DNA from: a virus
Direction: 5' to 3' (one strand)
Length of the DNA stretch: 64,000 nucleotides
Virus record (IMG/VR): IMGVR_UViG_3300035698_029839
Span: 233,711-297,710 of that record
Position 1 is the stretch's first letter. Each line of letters begins with the position of its first letter. The notes below the pieces were generated by a model, which was not told the origin of the DNA, did no database searches, and worked only from the letters and a program-made list of their open reading frames with translations. The translations under genes and the position numbers were made by a program. Positions 35,956 to 44,559 of the stretch are shown here, piece after piece.

Positions 35956-36729
35956 ATGACTAATGGAACATTAAAAACAGTAGTAGGCGATGTTACTAAT
36001 CCTCAAAGACTGACACCGAATGAGGTAGTAATTATACCTCATTGTTGTAATAATAAAGGTGTGATTGGTGCAGGAGTAGCTTTAGCACTTAAAAAGAAAT
36101 GGCCAGAAGTAGAAAAAGAGTATATGTCTGGTTCTTTAGAGCTTGGTTCTGTTTCTTGTGCTGTATTAGATGATGGAGTAGTTGGCCCGAATCAGGAAAA
36201 TCCTAAAGTAACAACTGTCATTTATAATATGATAGGTCAAGATGGAACTGTTTCTACTATTAATTCTAAACCTGTTAAGTATTGGGCTTTAGTAAAGGCA
36301 ATGAAAATTATTGAGGGAAGATGTGAAAATATAAGAAATTGGAATTGGTTTCCTGGATGGAGTCCTAATCCTGTTATCCATTGTCCTAAATTTGGTTCTG
36401 ATCTCGCTGGTGGCAATTTCGATTTCATATTAGAGTTAATAAGAGAAATATGGATAGAGAATGGTATAGATGTAGTCGTGTATGAGTTTGTACCTAAAAT
36501 AAATGGAGAAAAAATGAGTAAACAAATTTGTAAAGTATTAATTAGGAATTTACATGGAGATCCACAAGTTATTGGATGGATCAATGAATCTGAGGTTGCC
36601 CCGATGTTAAGGCTTAATCAGCAATATAAGATTAAGGGGAAGCCGATGTTTATGGTTCAAGCTATTCCTTATCTCGATATTACTGATGCTGTTCAAATAG
36701 TTTTATCATCTGATGAGTTTGACAAGTAA
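35956..36729 (+). CDS. Macrodomain (ADP-ribose-binding/hydrolase) protein
   Basis: 257 residues. Residues about 5-180 form a macrodomain: VVGDVTNP, VVIIPHCCNNKGVIGAGVALALKKKWPEV (the adenosine and phosphate loops), YNMIGQ, and VIHCPKFGSDLAGGNFDFILELI matching the PxIGCGLaGGdW loop of Poa1p-like enzymes. Family members bind ADP-ribose and many remove it from proteins, nucleic acids or its 1''-phosphate. Residues 187-257 follow an internal GGAGAAAAAATG, so a 71-residue C-terminal protein may be made separately. The PARP at 30873 is the likely source of substrate in the same genome. Confidence 0.88.
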   Translation: MTNGTLKTVVGDVTNPQRLTPNEVVIIPHCCNNKGVIGAGVALALKKKWPEVEKEYMSGSLELGSVSCAVLDDGVVGPNQENPKVTTVIYNMIGQDGTVSTINSKPVKYWALVKAMKIIEGRCENIRNWNWFPGWSPNPVIHCPKFGSDLAGGNFDFILELIREIWIENGIDVVVYEFVPKINGEKMSKQICKVLIRNLHGDPQVIGWINESEVAPMLRLNQQYKIKGKPMFMVQAIPYLDITDAVQIVLSSDEFDK

Positions 36730-36762
36730 TTCCAGACAACTGATTTTTTAGTTATGTAGGTT
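36730..36762 (+). promoter_or_regulatory. CCAGACAA element upstream of 36792
   Basis: Copy with GTAGGTTGTTAAT. Confidence 0.65.
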
Positions 36763-36791
36763 GTTAATGATAATTTTTCTTGGAGATAAAA

Positions 36792-37007
36792 ATGAGTAAA
36801 ATGAAAATTGCTATTTTGTTTGAAGCCAACGGTTCTGGAGATACAATAAATAGAACTTGGGGAGAAGATATTATCGAATATAGTAAAACCGATGATATAC
36901 AAAACATTCTTGATGAAGCAATAAATAAAACAAATGAAGCATTAGAGGAAGTCCAAACTTCTGATAGGGCTGTACACTCTTTTGTTTTAGAATTTTTGGG
37001 GAAATAA
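36792..37007 (+). CDS. 71-aa protein
   Basis: MSKMKIAILFEANGSG..., mixed alpha/beta; start after TTGGAGAT. One-base overlap with the next gene. Unknown. Confidence 0.72.
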   Translation: MSKMKIAILFEANGSGDTINRTWGEDIIEYSKTDDIQNILDEAINKTNEALEEVQTSDRAVHSFVLEFLGK

Positions 37008-37300
37008 TGAAAAAATTTGCGATAGTAGATAGTTTCGGAAAAATAGTAAGTGGCGATGATATTAAAGCTGAAAATGAGTTAGAAGCTCATAGGCTTATTA
37101 GAAAAGCAAATGAGGAAAAACTTGTTGAGTTGCCAAGTCTTATCATAATTGAGGTGGGTGGAGGTCTTATTCAGGACGTTTCAATACCCGATTCAGCAAA
37201 TGTAGTTATTGAAGTGCATGATTTTGATGTTGATGGTGCTGATGAAGAACTCCATACAGATGCAGATAATAGACAATATAGAAAATCGGAGTGGGTCTAA
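37007..37300 (+). CDS. 97-aa protein, relative of 28913
   Basis: C-terminal GGGLIQDV...VVIEVHDFDVDGADEE..DADNRQYRKSEW matches the end of the gene at 28913. The first half differs. Unknown. Confidence 0.75.
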   Translation: MKKFAIVDSFGKIVSGDDIKAENELEAHRLIRKANEEKLVELPSLIIIEVGGGLIQDVSIPDSANVVIEVHDFDVDGADEELHTDADNRQYRKSEWV

Positions 37301-37629
37301 TGAAGTTGTCGGTTAATATAGATGAAAAAACAGCAGAAGTTAATTTTGGTTCTCTTACATTTGATTCTGGCAAAAAAATAATACTTGATAAAGGAGAAGT
37401 AGAAGAAGTAAGAGCACGTCTCAAATTAGCAAAGGCAGAGGGTAAGCTCTGTGCAACAGATTCTTTAGAACCTATCGCTCATGATAAAGAATTCTTTGTT
37501 ACAGGAGCTTATGTAAAGGGAGTCAAGTTTGGGACAAAGAGCCTGTTAGTGGTAACAAGCATAGATTCTGATACATTTTGCGATGGAGCAGAATGCAATG
37601 ATAGAGTAGAAAAAGAATACGGACTGTGA
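37300..37629 (+). CDS. 109-aa protein
   Basis: ATG overlaps the previous stop (TAATG), with GGAGTGGG upstream. Beta-rich N-terminal half. Unknown. Confidence 0.75.
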   Translation: MKLSVNIDEKTAEVNFGSLTFDSGKKIILDKGEVEEVRARLKLAKAEGKLCATDSLEPIAHDKEFFVTGAYVKGVKFGTKSLLVVTSIDSDTFCDGAECNDRVEKEYGL

Positions 37630-37632
37630 TAA

Positions 37633-37665
37633 TTCCAGACAAGTGGTTTTTTACTTGTGTATAAA
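37633..37665 (+). promoter_or_regulatory. CCAGACAA element overlapping a sigma-70-like promoter
   Basis: Same double arrangement as at 29306. Confidence 0.6.
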
Positions 37666-37683
37666 GTGAAAGTAAGGTATAAT
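37655..37683 (+). promoter_or_regulatory. Sigma-70-like promoter with AGTGAAAG
   Basis: TTGTGT, 17-nt spacer ATAAAGTGAAAGTAAGG, TATAAT. Confidence 0.6.
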
Positions 37684-37739
37684 TAAATTTTTGGAATTGG
37701 ATAATTTTAATCTTGTATTTATATGTTGCAGTTTGCTTT

Positions 37740-37889
37740 ATGGTAGAGCTTAGTAAAACTAATATATATAAAGAGAATAAGGAAAGAGTAGGACTTCGAG
37801 TCATTGCCTTAATTATTATAGGGTTGATCTGGTTACCTGCTGTTATCGCAAAGATTGTTCCTAATATGCTGGAAGATTGGGCATCTTAA
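37740..37889 (+). CDS. 49-aa membrane protein
   Basis: One helix (about 20-36) after a charged start. A TTG 27 nt upstream in frame would add a second short hydrophobic segment; the start is uncertain. Confidence 0.5.
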   Translation: MVELSKTNIYKENKERVGLRVIALIIIGLIWLPAVIAKIVPNMLEDWAS

Positions 37890-37921
37890 TTTTTGCAGAA
37901 AGAAGAGAATAATATACTACT

Positions 37922-38128
37922 ATGAATATCATGTGGAAAATAGAAACAGTCTTGAAGGTTGATGGGACTAAGACAACAGTGAAGGTAGCCCCCACACAGG
38001 TATGGGAAGGTATAAACGTCTCAGATTCGATCCTGAACCATTTAAGAGGTACTTCAACAGCACATATAACCTATAATAACCAGATTTTCAAAGATATACC
38101 TATAAACTGGTATTTAATAGAGAATTAA
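37922..38128 (+). CDS. 68-aa beta-rich protein
   Basis: Small, alternating hydrophobic pattern. Weak ribosome site. Unknown. Confidence 0.65.
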   Translation: MNIMWKIETVLKVDGTKTTVKVAPTQVWEGINVSDSILNHLRGTSTAHITYNNQIFKDIPINWYLIEN

Positions 38129-38132
38129 CTAA

Positions 38133-38165
38133 TTCCAGACAAGTGATTTTTTAATAGGATAGATT
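38133..38165 (+). promoter_or_regulatory. CCAGACAA element, start codon adjacent
   Basis: TAGATT joins ATG at 38166. Confidence 0.6.
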
Positions 38166-38516
38166 ATGATTATTAAACAAAAAATGGATACTAAGCCAGT
38201 AGTTATTGAAACTACAAAGTCTATGAAAAAAGATGTTGATATATTTTTTTATGAGGATAATGAGGAACAGGAACAGAAACAAATTATAACACTGAATATA
38301 TATTATGAAGATAGAGATGGGGAAAATTGGTTAGACCATTTTACAGTTAATGAAGATGTAACTCAAATTGAGGATAGAGCAGATGTTGCAAGTGAAGTGC
38401 TTGACCATTTACACGAAGAAATATCACAACAATCGGAGATACAATCAGTCTGTGATACTGTTGATAGAATAGTAGATGAAACAATTAAGAGACTTAAGAT
38501 TCAAGAGGTAAACTAA
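38166..38516 (+). CDS. Hypothetical acidic protein, 116 aa
   Basis: Leaderless. Acidic, helical C-terminal half. One-base overlap with the next gene. Unknown. Confidence 0.75.
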   Translation: MIIKQKMDTKPVVIETTKSMKKDVDIFFYEDNEEQEQKQIITLNIYYEDRDGENWLDHFTVNEDVTQIEDRADVASEVLDHLHEEISQQSEIQSVCDTVDRIVDETIKRLKIQEVN

Positions 38517-39031
38517 TGGGAGAAAAAATAAGAGATAGAAAAACACTTATATACCTCAATGCAAAAGATTTAACTCAAGTAGAGATAGAAGCTCTTGGAG
38601 ATATGGAGTTAGGTACTTGTGATAATTGTGGAGAGATAGATAGTTCAATGAGATTGAAGTGGATTGATGGTGAAGATTTTTATGATGATGCTCATTGTGT
38701 TGCTCTTGTAGCGAGTGGAATGTATTCGATTTGTGATAAATGTTATGAAAGACGAATAGTATATATATCATTATGCGGTAGTTGTGATAAATATTTTATA
38801 GTATCTGAAAAAGGAAATAAAGAATGTCCTAATTGCCATAGCGAGAATTTGGTTTATGGCTGTGTCGAAGAAATAGAATCAGGGACATTTGTAATTTATA
38901 ATAAAATAAATGATTTGTATTGGAGTAATGAATATGGGTGGGTAAATAAAAAGAGCGCTACTATCTTTAAGAAAGAAGAGAAACAGACAATAGATTTACC
39001 TATTGATGGGGAAATTAAAGAAAATCAATAA
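38516..39031 (+). CDS. Zinc-ribbon protein, 171 aa
   Basis: Paired CDNCG..., CDKC, CGSCDKYF, CPNCHS: three zinc-ribbon-like units, then an acidic beta tail. Unknown role. Confidence 0.78.
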   Translation: MGEKIRDRKTLIYLNAKDLTQVEIEALGDMELGTCDNCGEIDSSMRLKWIDGEDFYDDAHCVALVASGMYSICDKCYERRIVYISLCGSCDKYFIVSEKGNKECPNCHSENLVYGCVEEIESGTFVIYNKINDLYWSNEYGWVNKKSATIFKKEEKQTIDLPIDGEIKENQ

Positions 39032-39064
39032 TTCCAGACAAATGAAAATTTGATTAGGTAGGTT
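39032..39064 (+). promoter_or_regulatory. CCAGACAA element, start codon adjacent
   Basis: TAGGTT joins ATG at 39065. Confidence 0.55.
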
Positions 39065-39916
39065 ATGAAGATACAAACATTTTCAGTTGTAGTCGGTGGT
39101 AAAAAATGTAATGCTCATTGTCCTTATTGTGTTTCTAAAATGACTGGGTTAGAAGATTGTTCAGAAACAGGATATATTAATGAGCGTAATTTTCACAAGG
39201 CCTGTCAGTTTGCAAAACAATCTGGAGTTAGTACTGTATTATTAACAGGTAAGGGAGAACCTACTCTTTATATGAATCAGATTGATAGGTACCTTAACAT
39301 ATTAGAACAGTATGATTTTCCTTTTATAGAGCTTCAAACAAATGGAATGGATTTGCCATTACATAATGAAGAGTTATTTAATTGGTATAATAAGGGTATG
39401 ACTACTGTTTGTCTTTCTTGTGCTCACTGGTTGACAGATAGGAATAGAGAAATTTTTGGAGAGTTATTTGAACCTTTGGAGAAGAATATAAACCGCTTGC
39501 ACCGAGCAGGACTTTCTGTGAGAGCAAGTTGTGTAATGTGTAAGGATTATATTGATAATGCATCATCAGTAGGGGCTTTTGCTTTGTGGTGTAAAGAACA
39601 TAAAGTAGAACAATTCACTGCTCGTCCTGTCGGCATTGATGAAAATAGTGATAATGAGAAAATCAAAGAATGGGTTAGAGAACATTCTATATCTAAAATA
39701 CAACAAAAAGAAGTAGAAACACTTTTTGAAAAGGTTGGTTTTCTTTTGTTGGAATTAGCTCATGGTGCTAAAGTATATGACTATTATGGACAAAATGTCT
39801 CTATAAATAGTTGTCTCACTCATAGTCCAGATCCTGATGATATTAGACAGTTGATATTTTCTCCTGATGGTCATTTAAGATATTCTTGGGTGTATGATGG
39901 TGCTATTATAATCTAA
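39065..39916 (+). CDS. Radical SAM enzyme
   Basis: 283 residues. CNAHCPYC (CxxxCxxC, about 15-22) binds the 4Fe-4S cluster; GKGEPTLY is the GGEP-type SAM motif; ELQTNGM follows as in many family members. The length fits a bare TIM-barrel radical SAM protein with a short C-terminal extension holding extra Cys. Substrate unknown. The ATG sits directly on the upstream element, so the mRNA may be leaderless; the Cys motif close to the start argues this ATG is real. Confidence 0.88.
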   Translation: MKIQTFSVVVGGKKCNAHCPYCVSKMTGLEDCSETGYINERNFHKACQFAKQSGVSTVLLTGKGEPTLYMNQIDRYLNILEQYDFPFIELQTNGMDLPLHNEELFNWYNKGMTTVCLSCAHWLTDRNREIFGELFEPLEKNINRLHRAGLSVRASCVMCKDYIDNASSVGAFALWCKEHKVEQFTARPVGIDENSDNEKIKEWVREHSISKIQQKEVETLFEKVGFLLLELAHGAKVYDYYGQNVSINSCLTHSPDPDDIRQLIFSPDGHLRYSWVYDGAIII

Positions 39917-39949
39917 TTCCAGACAAATGGTTTTATGTTTATGTAGGTT
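39917..39949 (+). promoter_or_regulatory. CCAGACAA element upstream of 39974
   Basis: Copy with GTAGGTTGTTAAT. Confidence 0.62.
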
Positions 39950-39973
39950 GTTAATTAAACTTTCGGAGTAAAT

Positions 39974-40453
39974 ATGGGAACTAATTTTTACATAAAAGGA
40001 TATGAACATCAAGGGAATGAAGCCCATACAGACCCACAATGGCATATAGGTAAAAGAAGTGCTGCTGGGCTTTTTTGTTATGATTGTGGTATATCTCTTT
40101 GTAAGGGAAAAGTACATTCTGGCGATGAATTTCACACCGCTTGCCCTAAATGTGGCAAAACTCCCACAAAGGAAACTTTGCTAGAAAGCTCTGGTGGTCT
40201 GGAGTTAGGTTTTAATTCAGATGATACAAAGATAAAAGAGGGTGTAGCAACTGCTAGCTCTTTCACTTTTGCTATGTCTAGGCTTAAAGTACCTATAAGG
40301 GTTCTTGATTCATTTGCAAAATATCCTAACGATGCAAAAGTTATAGTAGATGAATATGGTAGGGAATTTAATTATGGGGAATTTTGGAGGTTGTTAAAAC
40401 CGATACCAAAGGTCTTACAATTTACACACATGGTAGGCAAGGAGTTTTGTTAA
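39974..40453 (+). CDS. Conserved MGTNFY phage protein
   Basis: 159 residues. MGTNFYIKG and HIGKRSAAGLFCYDCG are the hallmark of a common phage family of unknown function; a second CPKCGK completes a zinc ribbon. Confidence 0.85.
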   Translation: MGTNFYIKGYEHQGNEAHTDPQWHIGKRSAAGLFCYDCGISLCKGKVHSGDEFHTACPKCGKTPTKETLLESSGGLELGFNSDDTKIKEGVATASSFTFAMSRLKVPIRVLDSFAKYPNDAKVIVDEYGREFNYGEFWRLLKPIPKVLQFTHMVGKEFC

Positions 40454-40486
40454 TTCCAGACAAGTGATTTTTTGATAGGGTAGATT
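40454..40486 (+). promoter_or_regulatory. CCAGACAA element, start codon adjacent
   Basis: TAGATT joins ATG at 40487. Confidence 0.6.
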
Positions 40487-40636
40487 ATGAAAATCTTTAC
40501 TAAACAAAATATCACCATTTTGATTATTACTTTTATTATTGCAATAATTCCTTGTTGTATAGGATTAAAGAGAGGAAAACAAATAAAATTACAAAAAGAG
40601 TATATAATAGTATTGGAGAAAAAATTAAATGGCTAA
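40487..40636 (+). CDS. 49-aa single-pass membrane protein
   Basis: MKIFTKQNITILIITFIIAIIP..., one helix then a basic tail. Leaderless; overlaps the next gene by 8 nt. Confidence 0.65.
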   Translation: MKIFTKQNITILIITFIIAIIPCCIGLKRGKQIKLQKEYIIVLEKKLNG

Positions 40637-40886
40637 ACAAAAGAATTTTTTATGTAAGTTTAATGTTACGAACTGTGATACTGAAATAAATTTTTTCTAT
40701 ATCGATCAGGGGAAGAATGAAGAAGAAGTTATTGAAAAAAACGAAGTAGAACACGATGCTTGCGGTCTTGATACCGAAGAATCTCCTGTTGGTGGTTGTA
40801 TTGGTGAAAAATGCACAGAACTTTGTAATGTTTATCCTATCACCGAATCACAGAAGAAATTTTTGAACAGTGTGGGTATCTTCTAA
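40629..40886 (+). CDS. 85-aa Cys-containing protein
   Basis: Acidic, with six Cys in the last 60 residues (CDTE, CGLD, CIGEKCTELC). Unknown. Confidence 0.72.
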   Translation: MAKQKNFLCKFNVTNCDTEINFFYIDQGKNEEEVIEKNEVEHDACGLDTEESPVGGCIGEKCTELCNVYPITESQKKFLNSVGIF

Positions 40887-40919
40887 TTCCAGACAAGTGG
40901 TTTTCTATTTGTGTAGGTT
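40887..40919 (+). promoter_or_regulatory. CCAGACAA element upstream of 40947
   Basis: Copy with GTAGGTTGTTAAT. Confidence 0.65.
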
Positions 40920-40946
40920 GTTAATATTATTTTTCGGAGAAACAAG

Positions 40947-41240
40947 ATGACTGACATAGAGAAAATGACAAAAATTTTGAGTGACTTAAGGTTAATTAGT
41001 AATACTGACTGCCTTGGGCAAATAGCAACGACAGCAAAAAATCGTAAAAGTGACTTAATGAGGTGGGCTACATTGTCGTGGGAAAAAGAAGATAATGTTC
41101 AGTTGTTACCTGAATACCAACACCGTAAACCGTACGATGCAATTGGTAAAATCGTGAAAATCAACAAAGTTAAGATGCAAGTCAATTTTAGTGGAGTGGT
41201 TTGGAATGTACCTAAAACAATGTTAGTCAAAGCCAAATAA
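40947..41240 (+). CDS. 97-aa protein
   Basis: Helical first half; the C-terminal IGKIVKINKVKMQVNFSGVVWNVP looks like a small SH3/KOW-type beta barrel. Unknown. Confidence 0.72.
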   Translation: MTDIEKMTKILSDLRLISNTDCLGQIATTAKNRKSDLMRWATLSWEKEDNVQLLPEYQHRKPYDAIGKIVKINKVKMQVNFSGVVWNVPKTMLVKAK

Positions 41241-41279
41241 ATAGTGTAGCCCTGCGAGATTATACTTTTTGGAGAAAAA

Positions 41280-41456
41280 ATGAAAGTTAAAAAGACAATT
41301 TATAGAGTAGGAAATGGTTGGTATAATTTTGAAAATGTCCCACAAGGTTTTGTTAAGATTTGTAATCTTGCTTGCGGAACTGATATAAAAGCGTTAAATC
41401 AAGCTAAAAGAATGAACTCAAATTGCGAATATGAAATTAAGACGATGGAGAATTAA
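41280..41456 (+). CDS. 58-aa protein
   Basis: TTTTTGGAG site. MKVKKTIYRVGNGWYNF...; three Cys. Unknown. Confidence 0.65.
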   Translation: MKVKKTIYRVGNGWYNFENVPQGFVKICNLACGTDIKALNQAKRMNSNCEYEIKTMEN

Positions 41457-41457
41457 A

Positions 41458-41604
41458 ATGACAGAAAAAGAAAAAATAGAAGAACAGAAACAAGAGCAAC
41501 AATGTAGAATTACTGCTGAAATTCTTAAAATTAAAGATAAGAATATTTTGATAAATCTTCAATCAGTAATAGATGTAAAATTACAAAAAATACTGAAGAA
41601 TTAA
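41458..41604 (+). CDS. 48-aa helical protein
   Basis: One base after the previous stop, ATGGAG site. Glu/Lys-rich. Confidence 0.6.
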   Translation: MTEKEKIEEQKQEQQCRITAEILKIKDKNILINLQSVIDVKLQKILKN

Positions 41605-41606
41605 AA

Positions 41607-41768
41607 ATGAAAATGAGAATATATTATGCAGGACTTGATGGCGCAATTGGTTGTATAGCTATTGAGGGAAGTGGTGAATGGAATCTTTTAGAGTTAAATA
41701 GTAGAGATGGAAGTGTTTGTAGACTAGGTGAACATATACTTAAAAAACTTAAAGATAATGATAATTAA
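41607..41768 (+). CDS. 53-aa protein
   Basis: Two nt after the previous stop. MKMRIYYAGLDGAIGCIAIEG...; unknown. Confidence 0.6.
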   Translation: MKMRIYYAGLDGAIGCIAIEGSGEWNLLELNSRDGSVCRLGEHILKKLKDNDN

Positions 41769-41777
41769 ACCTTATAA

Positions 41778-41810
41778 TTCCAGACAAGTGGTTTTGTGCT
41801 TGTGTAGGTT
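41778..41810 (+). promoter_or_regulatory. CCAGACAA element upstream of 41840
   Basis: Copy with GTAGGTTGTTAAT. Confidence 0.65.
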
Positions 41811-41839
41811 GTTAATGTTAATTTATATTGGAGAAAAAA

Positions 41840-42025
41840 ATGGTTCATATAACTGTTGCTAAAATAAATGGAGAAGAAGTTAGATATGATGCTTGTGTAG
41901 AAAAAGGGAAAAAACCAGATTGGTTGGAGACTTTTACATATCTTGGAGAAGGGACAATTTATTCTATCAACGGGATATTACAATTTGAATGTAATGTATG
42001 TGATTTTTATAAAAAGAATCTTTAA
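41840..42025 (+). CDS. 61-aa beta-rich protein
   Basis: Start after TTGGAG. Small, possibly zinc-binding (CVE..., CNVC). Unknown. Confidence 0.68.
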   Translation: MVHITVAKINGEEVRYDACVEKGKKPDWLETFTYLGEGTIYSINGILQFECNVCDFYKKNL

Positions 42026-42034
42026 GAGTAAATT

Positions 42035-42220
42035 ATGATAGATAAATATAAACCATATAAACAAGGTGTTATGTTAATTGGTGGTCAAGAAAAATTTAAT
42101 GCTTTAGAGCAGATATGGAGAAATATCACTACCTATATTGATAAGGTAGAAATATTCAAAAAAAGAGCAACAAAAGCAGGATATAATTATAATCAAATTA
42201 TGTGCTTTTTAGAAATGTAG
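42035..42220 (+). CDS. 61-aa helical protein
   Basis: Nine nt after the previous stop. Not recognised. Confidence 0.65.
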   Translation: MIDKYKPYKQGVMLIGGQEKFNALEQIWRNITTYIDKVEIFKKRATKAGYNYNQIMCFLEM

Positions 42221-42229
42221 GAGAAAATA

Positions 42230-42604
42230 ATGTCAACAGCAGCAACAATACAAATAGGTAAAGAGTATTTTTATTGTTCTAGTGATGGTTATCCTAAAGA
42301 TGTCATAGAAGATAATCTCAAACCACTTATCAAACAAGCAAAAGAAAAAGACAAAAGAAATCCTGATTTTTCTTTTATTAAGATTTTACAAATGTTGATG
42401 AAAGATGTCGATTTTGAAAATCCTGATTATTGTGCTTCTAGCCAATACTATTATAGTATAGATGATGATGGAAAAGTTTTTGTCCAGAATAGGGTTGGTA
42501 AAATGGTAGAATGTGCTTTTGTCGATGATGGAATGTTTATTGTTGATGATGGGAACACTACAAAATGGAAAGATTGGCAACAATATGAAGATGTTTTTAA
42601 GTAA
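42230..42604 (+). CDS. 124-aa protein
   Basis: AGGAGAAA site. Helical N-terminal half, beta C-terminal half (YYSIDDDGKVFVQN). Unknown. Confidence 0.75.
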   Translation: MSTAATIQIGKEYFYCSSDGYPKDVIEDNLKPLIKQAKEKDKRNPDFSFIKILQMLMKDVDFENPDYCASSQYYYSIDDDGKVFVQNRVGKMVECAFVDDGMFIVDDGNTTKWKDWQQYEDVFK

Positions 42605-42637
42605 TTCCAGACAAATGGTTTTTTTCTCTTATAGATT
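42604..42637 (+). promoter_or_regulatory. CCAGACAA element upstream of 42665
   Basis: Copy with TATAGATTGTTAAT. Confidence 0.65.
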
Positions 42638-42664
42638 GTTAATGATAACTTTTGGAGAAATAGA

Positions 42665-43279
42665 ATGAGTGAAACAGTAGAAACAATTAGATGCAAAGGC
42701 CATACAATCGAAATCAAACAAGATGATTGTGGTTATAACCCTCGTGAAAACGATAATATCTGTATTATCCATACCGCTCATAGAAATTATAGTTTTGGAG
42801 ATAAAAGCTATAATGATAGTGATAGCATACACGAGGCCGAAAGAGAAGCAGTAAGAAATGGAGATATAGTTTTACCATTATATATGTATGAACATAGTGG
42901 TATAACAATATCACTTTCACCTTTTTCTTGTCGTTGGGATTCTGGGCAAGTAGGTTTTGTTCAAGTGCCTCGTAAGAAAATAATAGAAGAATTTGGTAAG
43001 AAAATATTTACAAAGAAACTTAAAGAAAAAGCGTTAAAATGGGCGAATATAGAAGTAACAGAATTAGACAGCTATTTAAGAGGGGAAGTTTATGGTTTTG
43101 TCATTGATGATGGTGATAGCTGCTGGGGATATATCGGAGATATGAAGTATTGTATTGAAGAAGCAAAAGGGACAGTTAATTGTATTGTTAAACACAATAT
43201 AAAAGAACATTGTGAAATAGTTAAACAGTGGATTAAGAACAAAGTCCCGTTACAATATAGAAAAACCCTTGCAATGTAA
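42665..43279 (+). CDS. Conserved phage protein (PLYMYEHSGIT family)
   Basis: 204 residues. LPLYMYEHSGITISLSPFSCRWDSGQVGFVQV and YLRGEVYGFVIDDGDSCWGYIG are diagnostic of a common phage family of unknown function. Complete. Confidence 0.87.
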   Translation: MSETVETIRCKGHTIEIKQDDCGYNPRENDNICIIHTAHRNYSFGDKSYNDSDSIHEAEREAVRNGDIVLPLYMYEHSGITISLSPFSCRWDSGQVGFVQVPRKKIIEEFGKKIFTKKLKEKALKWANIEVTELDSYLRGEVYGFVIDDGDSCWGYIGDMKYCIEEAKGTVNCIVKHNIKEHCEIVKQWIKNKVPLQYRKTLAM

Positions 43280-43312
43280 TTCCAGACAACCGATTTTTTG
43301 CTTTGGTAGGTT
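43280..43312 (+). promoter_or_regulatory. CCAGACAA element upstream of 43343
   Basis: Copy with GTAGGTTGTTAAT. Confidence 0.65.
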
Positions 43313-43342
43313 GTTAATACTACTTATTTATGGAGAAATAAA

Positions 43343-44398
43343 ATGAGTGATTTAGTAGACTGGAATAGACCTGAAAAAGGCGTAGCAAGAAACTTTGCTA
43401 TGGAATATGAGGGAAAAATATATAATACTTTCCTTTGTTTGCCTGCTCATTCTTGTTTAGACCTTAGACAAGGGCTGAAAAATGGTTCTGTGAGAAAAAC
43501 TGATAGGATTATTGCTGTTGATAATAATCCTGATAATTGGATGAGAACCGAAAGATTCTTGCAAAGGAATTTTGGAGCTAATTACATTTTCTTCAAGGGT
43601 AATGTTGAAGATTTTCCAATGGCTCGAATGATGAAAGAAAGAAACTTCCCTAAGATTGATTTTTCTTTCTTTGATTTGTGTGGACAACTTTGCCCTACAA
43701 GAGTAAAATGGCTTTTTGACAATAGGGTATGTTTTGCACCGAATTGTCGTTTTGGTTTGACAGTATCAGCGGCTCAACGATGGATGAAACAATGGGAAAA
43801 AATAATCTGTAATATTGCTACGGAAATGTTTTATTCCGATGACCTTGAAACACTTTTGACTAATGCTAAAAATAACCTTGCAAAAGATATTTTTGGATTA
43901 CCTATTGATATTAAAAAACGGCAAAAACTGAAAAAGAATAAGATAACAGAATTTACAAATGTTATTAAAAGTATTAAAGCATCGTGTTCTATTTTTATGA
44001 TGGCAATGAATAATTTTAATATGACAATCAATCGTGTCTATCGTTATAAAGAATCAAATGATGATGAAAAGCATACTGAAATGGTCTTTATTGATTTCCG
44101 CTTCGATGGAAACGATATAGGTGATGATATTTGTCTTGATGTTATTGAAGAATTTAAGTCAAGTGGATATTATTCCAATAGAAAGAAAAGACCTGTTGAC
44201 AAACCAAAAATTGTGCTAAAAAATGCTAATGCTATTGCTCGGCATATGGGTATCTATGGAAACTTTGAAAGTATTTTTGATATGAAACCTTGTTCAAGAG
44301 CGCATATTAAAATCAATGCTAAAAAGTTCGGTCTTAATCCTAAGAATGTTACTACAAAGATTGAAAAAAGACTTAAAAAGTATGGTTTGAAAGCATAG
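43343..44398 (+). CDS. Methyltransferase-like protein
   Basis: 351 residues. RIIAVDNNPDNW (end of beta-2 with the ribose-binding acidic residue), FKGNVEDF and IDFSFFDLCGQL follow a Rossmann-fold SAM methyltransferase order, but the glycine-rich first motif is poor. The basic C-terminal 200 residues may bind nucleic acid. Target unknown. Confidence 0.7.
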   Translation: MSDLVDWNRPEKGVARNFAMEYEGKIYNTFLCLPAHSCLDLRQGLKNGSVRKTDRIIAVDNNPDNWMRTERFLQRNFGANYIFFKGNVEDFPMARMMKERNFPKIDFSFFDLCGQLCPTRVKWLFDNRVCFAPNCRFGLTVSAAQRWMKQWEKIICNIATEMFYSDDLETLLTNAKNNLAKDIFGLPIDIKKRQKLKKNKITEFTNVIKSIKASCSIFMMAMNNFNMTINRVYRYKESNDDEKHTEMVFIDFRFDGNDIGDDICLDVIEEFKSSGYYSNRKKRPVDKPKIVLKNANAIARHMGIYGNFESIFDMKPCSRAHIKINAKKFGLNPKNVTTKIEKRLKKYGLKA

Positions 44399-44559
44399 GA
44401 TATATTTTTCCAGATGTTTGTATACAGTATAAAGACCATTTATTTTTAATTTAAGAAAGAATGGTGAAGCAAGAAAGACAAGAGTATATAAGAATAAAAG
44501 CAAAGTATAATTTATAATTTATAAATCATAAAAACAATGTAACTAGATAAGGAGAGAAA

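Noticed and set aside
30873-36729. Toxin-antitoxin pair for the PARP and macrodomain genes
   Set aside because: They are separated by several genes and separate promoter elements, unlike DarT-DarG pairs, and the PARP is not of the DarT type.
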